Part shown: in pieces, positions 59,261 through 64,000 of the stretch
Layout: each line of letters starts with the position of its first letter
Position numbering within the stretch: the stretch's first letter is position 1
Assembly (NCBI GenBank): GCA_020086605.1
Contig: JACBWW010000069.1
Location: 2,096,000-2,159,999 of the forward strand
Length of the DNA stretch: 64,000 bases
Direction of reading: 5' to 3'
DNA from: Lanius collurio
Lineage: Eukaryota > Chordata > Aves > Passeriformes > Laniidae
Position numbers and translations under genes: made by a program
Notes under the pieces: model-generated
What the model saw: only the letters and a program-made list of their open reading frames with translations
Told to the model about the DNA's origin: nothing
The model's database searches: none

Positions 59261-60285
59261 TTCTCTCTTTATTTTATGCAGATTGAGAGAGAAAGTGCTG
59301 ATTTTATTCTTTTACCAAAGGCTCCTTATCCCTCCTGGTAAGCAAGGGTGAATACACCTGTACTGGATGTAAAGCCTGGCTGCTGGCCCAGAGCCGTGGT
59401 TGTGCCCAGGGAGACAAGCCTGGGGGGTGACTTCTGTAGCAGGAGGAGGAATGCAGGGGGTGCAGCACCTTGGAAAAGTAAAAAAAACCCAACAGATTTT
59501 GATTTAAGATTAAGTAAAAGGCTGAAAGAGAGAAGCTGGCCTCTGTAATCTTGTGCTTCTGTCAGCACCAGTGAGGTTCCTGAGTTCTCCAAGGGATCCT
59601 CTGGCACTGGAAGCTCTGCTCCTACATCACCATTTCCCTGCATCTGGGTTACAGGCAGGTCCTAGTCTATCCTTGTTCCTGGGGCCAGTGTTACTGCAGT
59701 GTCACGCCTCACCAGGTCTGTGACCACACTCCCAACCTGCCCACCCGGCTTTCCCAGTACTGCAAACACAGCGATCCTCTGTGCTTGGGAATGCTTAAAG
59801 GGCTTTTGATTATCACCCTAAGAGGACCTTCTGGTTCCTTTCTGGGGGCTCACACTGTCCCCCACCAAAGTTTTGAGGCAAAAGGACCATCCTTCTGCTG
59901 TTGTGTCCAGCTGCATCTCGGGATCCCAACACTTTGAAAGGCCACGAAGAAAATGGAGGTGCTCAAAATAAAGGCTACTTTTCCAAAAAGAACAGAATAT
60001 CTTCTGAAATGAACACACGTGTCATATCTTTCTCCCCAAGTGTCTTTTCCCTGCCACCTGATTCTATCAAAGTTCTTATTAGTGACTCATTTTATATAAT
60101 TGATATTTACCAACTTGATATCTGTCAGTGATTGACTGTATTATTTTTCTTTAACATGATTTTAACTTAAATACCATTTTCTGGGTGCCTGCAAAGAAGT
60201 AGCTAGAAAGGCTATCAGGCACAAGTGTCTGCTACCTTTAAATTAATACATTCTGCTTTATTAATTCTTCCTCTGACATGTATTA
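59261..60285. other. Non-coding DNA, nothing recognised
   Basis: Mixed composition. Short ORFs have no recognisable domain and no repeat is identified. Confidence 0.45.
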
Positions 60286-60289
60286 TAAT

Positions 60290-60450
60290 ACACTTGCATG
60301 TACATAGTGCCTATCATATAAGAACCCTGAGGCACTTACAAACATTAACTAAGCCTTACAATCTTCTTACTTTGGGTAAACAGGGACAGAGGGAGGTTAA
60401 GTCTGTCATCCTGACAGCTCTGTGCAGAGCTGGGCAAGGAACTGCTCTAT
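60290..60450 (+). mobile_element. Ancient retroposon relic (MIR/L3-like)
   Basis: 'tacatagtgcctatcatata', 'gcacttacaaacattaacta', 'agccttacaatcttc' and 'agggacagagggaggttaag' follow, in order, the pattern '...gcgctttacaaacattaattaagcctcacaac...gaggcacagagaggttaag' that I recall from old amniote MIR and L3-type elements. Divergence is high, so this predates the avian CR1 copies. The family is not certain. Confidence 0.5.
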
Positions 60451-60484
60451 CCTGACACCTTGCAGGCTCTGGGGAGCTCACAGT

Positions 60485-60547
60485 CCCCATAGGGTGGCTA
60501 ACACACCTCATAAGATGGCTAAGGCACCCCATAGGATGGCTAGTGCT
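60485..60547. repeat. Tandem repeat, 3 x 21 bp
   Basis: Three adjacent 21-bp units of the form CCCCATAGGRTGGCTAANRCA, each differing from the others at a few positions. The period is a multiple of three, so a heptapeptide repeat appears in one frame, but nothing else suggests coding. Confidence 0.85.
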
Positions 60548-62469
60548 CCCTATTCCTCCATATGTGGTGGAAGTGGTCTTCAGGACTGGGAAAATGGGTC
60601 AGGATCTCCAAGGAATCACAGTGATTTGCCTAAACTTACCCATATTTCCCCTCCATCCTTACCTGACTCAAGGAGCCATCTGGGTATTGGCTATGCGAGA
60701 AGTGAGTAAGCCCTGGTTGCTCAGCAGAAGTATAAATCATCCTTAAGATTATTTCAGAGAGAGTAATAGAGAAAAATAGAGCTGTTGAGAAATCCACCTA
60801 AGCAACAGATCAGCCTTGGGGAGTGCAATTGTGTCCTAAAGGCACTGAAATCTCAGTGGAATTTAATAGAAAATACAGCCTGGCCCCTTTTCCTGTTCTA
60901 AACATGAAGTGCTGAATTAGAAATAGAGTGGGATGGAGACCCTCTGGAACCTGAGCATCACAGGATGCATAATTCTCTGGAAAGAAATGCATCCCACTGT
61001 AGGGTGTAGCTCCGAGGGTCCCTCCATGTGGGTCAGGTGAAGTCCCTCTGCATTCCTGACAGTGCAACAAGCAGATGAGAAAGTCTGAGTAAACTAATTG
61101 TGTAACAATGCCCAAAAGGACTCTGGTTTTTTTTCCCCCTTGGAGTATTAAGAAATCTGAGCAAAAATTCCCTGCCTTCTGGAGGGCACTGTGAGACAGG
61201 CAGTGTGCTATTTCCAGTGTGCCTGGGAGCTCTGGTCCTTCCACTTCTTTCCTCCTGAGCGAGCTGCAGCAGGGTTTAGCTGAGCCATCCCTCCTTGGGG
61301 AGTATCAGGGCACTCCAAATACTCCCAGCAATGAGGATGAGGTCACAAGGACCAAGGTCAATAAAATCACCCTGGATCCCTCTGCATGGACCGTGCAGGG
61401 CTGGTCCTGAATCCTACTATGGGAACCTCTGTGGTCCTGCCATGTCCCCTTGTACAGACCCTTCCATGCCTGGGATTCTCCCTCCATCAGCAGAACTTGT
61501 TTAGTTTTGCCCAAAAACTAAGGGGAAAGAGTAGCTTGTGGAGAAACATTAAAAGGAATGGTTATTCTTCCCTTTTTAGGAAGGTGAGAGGCTGGGACAG
61601 GAGCAAGGCCCCACGCCAGGGGTTTGGGGAGGAGGATGGAGCCTGACCAGCAGCACAAGCTAAGTCCTTCCGTCCCAGCTTGCGTAGGTGAACCTGCTCC
61701 TTCTGCCCTGCCCCTTACCTACTGAGTCCCTGGAAATCCGATTACTGATCCAGGCCAGCCGTACGTGCAGCCAAGCAATTACATTGTTTTTCCTCCACTG
61801 CAGCTTGGCGGGTCCTGCAGGCTGATGTTTACGGGAAAACGGAATTTTAAGACAAAAAAAGAAGCGCTTGATGATATTGGTATTACAAGGAGGACTTACA
61901 GTGCTGGATATTACTGTTCTGCTCGGGAGTGATTAAGGGTTCCAGTTGAGACTGGATGGTTTATTATGTTTTACTGAAGTGTAGGAAGAGCTGGAAAATG
62001 AAGGGAATGGGAACAGGCAGAGTGGAATTGTGGTGATGTTACAGCTGGGGAGCTGAGGTACAGGATAAATAAAGTTCTGGTTCTTCAAGGATAAAGTTCT
62101 GTCCATGTGTTCATGCCCAATCCAGACCATTCTATGATATGATTAGCTATGATATGAGCTCTGATATGACATGGCCATCCTTGGCAATGACAAAGAAGTT
62201 CAGCCAAGGTCATAGCACAGACACTCAGGCTCCGTCCCGAGCATTCCCGTCCTCCCTGGGCCAGACCCCTGAGCTTTCCCACTCTGGAATGGGTTTTAAT
62301 TCTGTGCCCATCTGGGAGTTTTGGACAGCTGGCTTGGGATCAGGGCATGGCAAAGGCATAACCTCCCGTCTGGGAGCAGGTGGGCTTTTGGAACTGCAGA
62401 GGAAATGTTTTCTTGCACAAGTTCAAGATAATAAACTCAACTGAGTGAGCAGACACCAGGAAGAAATAT
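60548..62469. other. Non-coding DNA with one candidate regulatory stretch
   Basis: Mostly unassigned. The part at 61735-61940 is repeat-free, with GCAAGCAATTACATTG-type sequence (CCAAGCAATTACATTG, 61771-61786) and CpGs, and could be regulatory. A 144-codon ORF at 60810-61244 (minus) has no recognisable domain. Confidence 0.4.
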
Positions 62470-63300
62470 TTAATTATCCTTCTCACCATTATGAGGAACT
62501 TCTGCCACTCTTCAGGTTATTATACAGTAAATAACCAGTTTTCTAAAGGACAGAGCTGTTTTAATTATATGACAATGAATGCATAATTATTATGTTTGTT
62601 AGGAATGAATCACAAGACAACAGACTTGATATTGCTGCTCTAGTTAGTGCATCTTAATTACTTTTTCATTTATTTTGCATATAAAAGCTATTTGCTAATT
62701 GTCTTTGCTGTAAATATGCAAAATATAATTAGTCATTCATAATTCTTTATGTGTTATCTAACTGTACATTTGTTACTGAGGAATGTATATTAAAGTTTGC
62801 ATATTTAATGGGCTTTTGTGGCATAAAATATTTTTGTACAAAGTTTTCAGGAAATATTAGAGACATCACTTAAACCTTCTTTTAACCCCTTTTCCTATGC
62901 AAACTAATGTTTCCCAGAAAGACTAGATATTGATAAATTAAACCCCCTGGAAATCCATTTCTGTTTTCTAAGCATACAATATAAATCCAGTGCTGATAAT
63001 AAGAAATGCCTCTTGGTCTCAAACTGAAACCAGAGAGATTAGGGCCTGTTAAAAGTGTTGCAACTTGGTCTCTACAGTGAATTCAAACTGTAAGTACAGA
63101 ATTACAAATGTATTAGCGTCCTGTTGCAAGATCAAGTGCATTTATCTCGCTGTAGGTGAGTTACTGTGAGAGTCAGGCCATGTGCTGAAGAATCTGGTTG
63201 CAGTATTTGGATTAGATGCTGTTGATCAGAGCAAGAGGTCACTGTTCCTGCTTATTGTAAGGCTATTGAGCTTCTGTCAAATAATAAAATATACCAGACT
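62470..63300. promoter_or_regulatory. Candidate regulatory block, strongest motif density
   Basis: About 830 bp without any recognised repeat. It contains TTTTAATTATATGACAATG, ATGCATAATTATTATG (62579-62594), GCATCTTAATTAC, TTTGCATATAAAAGC, TATGCAAAAT at 62715-62724 (POU octamer-like), ATAATTAGTCATTCATAATTC and TTGCATATTTAATGG. The unbroken run of homeodomain and POU-type words is the pattern of deeply conserved enhancers near developmental genes. Conservation cannot be measured here. Confidence 0.45.
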
Positions 63301-64000
63301 TGAAATCTTAATTTTGCTTTCTGGTTTGGGCACTTGTTGGATCTCTCTTTAGTCAGGTTGCTCGCCCTGGATTGGAAAACCACAGAAACTCTTCATGTTT
63401 TTCTTTTCCTAAGGTTTAGGCAAGTTCCGTCTGTAATTAGCCCTCTGCAAGGCCTGCCGTTCACGGGGATGTTTTACCTTGTGATTAGATTCATTGCAGA
63501 GACTGCCTGGTTCAAACGGGCCGTGTGTTTTTGGGAGCTGAGTGCCAGCCCAGGTCTCGGGAGCTCGGCAGATAATCACACATCGGCTGCTCCCTCGTCG
63601 CGGTGAAGCGCTGCCGCTGAGGCGCGTCACATTCCGCATTTCTCCATCTCAAACATTTGATTTACTATCCGGTTGTACTGTTAATCCTGTGTCATGACAC
63701 TCCTATTCACTTCTGCTTTTCCACTGAAAGCAGCTTCCTATGAAGATAAAGCTAGGTAAAATCTATTGTAGGGGGGAGAATAACTTGAATGCAGCTATCA
63801 TATCGAAAAGAAAACACACTCCTCTACTCTTCACCCTTTAGATGCTCTGAATACTTTCCTTAATGATGAAGTCAAACAGAATAGCCACAGATAATGCAAG
63901 CCATGGTTATTTTTTTTTCCCCGTTTCAGAAGTAATCCTGCTGTATGATTCTATAATTGTTCATATTTACGTTGGGCAAATCTTTTTAAACTAACATACA
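63301..64000. promoter_or_regulatory. CpG-containing candidate regulatory patch at window end
   Basis: About 63420-63650 holds roughly ten CpGs, including CGTCGCGG and GGCGCGTCAC near 63596-63630, next to CTGTAATTAGCCC (63431-63443) and GCAGATAATCACACATC. The following 63650-63790 is AT-rich and repeat-free. The 90-codon ORF through it has no recognisable domain. It may be an enhancer, a promoter of a gene beyond the window, or an isolated conserved element. Confidence 0.35.

Noticed and set aside
62116..62170. 'caatccagaccattctatga' as a CR1 tail
   Set aside because: Only about 20 bases resemble CR1 and the preceding text does not. An ATGATATGA local repeat explains the rest.

Overview
This window reads as nuclear DNA of a bird, most likely a neoavian and possibly a songbird. 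The main evidence is about eighteen fragments of the avian LINE CR1. They are recognised by their 3' UTR text (phrases such as 'ggttggaagggacctt', 'ccctgcccatggcaggg' and 'ccatccctggaagtgt') and by the CR1 tail of ATTCTRTG-type repeats. A solo LTR of avian ERVL-like type supports the same reading. I find no bacterial or viral gene organisation and no CRISPR array. I also find no open reading frame that I can defend as a protein-coding exon. The longer ORFs lie in the tandem repeat, antisense to CR1, in the LTR or in microsatellites. No protein-coding gene is therefore annotated.

Layout. (1) Positions 1-1312 are a CpG-rich, promoter-like island with AT-rich inserts and a G-quadruplex motif. 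It is followed at once (1319-2100) by a degenerate CAGACAGA-type minisatellite. This is the only convincing gene-end landmark, and the gene it serves is probably mostly outside the window. (2) 2.1-29.8 kb is intergenic (or intronic) DNA with frequent CR1 copies, a solo LTR with a near-perfect 5-bp target duplication (17766-18198), and a CR1 copy split by a roughly 780-bp insertion with an LTR-like 3' end (19490-20717). (3) 29.8-37.8 kb is almost free of young CR1. It holds a CpG-rich patch with a CRE-like site near 34.4-35.0 kb, candidate regulatory DNA, relics of an old amniote repeat, and a ~290-bp imperfect palindrome that looks like an ancient non-autonomous DNA transposon (36830-37117). 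(4) 37.8-41.4 kb carries two more CR1 copies and a perfect hairpin. (5) 41.4-48.9 kb is AT-rich, CR1-free and rich in homeodomain/POU-like motifs. (6) 48.9-55.2 kb is repeat-bearing again, with an AATAG pentanucleotide array grown on a CR1 tail and an AAT microsatellite. (7) 55.2-64 kb is again free of young repeats and dense in ATTA/TAAT motifs, ending in a small CpG-rich patch.

The alternation of CR1-bearing and CR1-free blocks, with a CpG island at one end and no exons over about 60 kb, is what one sees in gene deserts that hold long-range enhancers of a developmental regulator. That is an inference. I cannot name the locus, and the candidate regulatory blocks below rest on composition, motifs and absence of repeats, not on an alignment.
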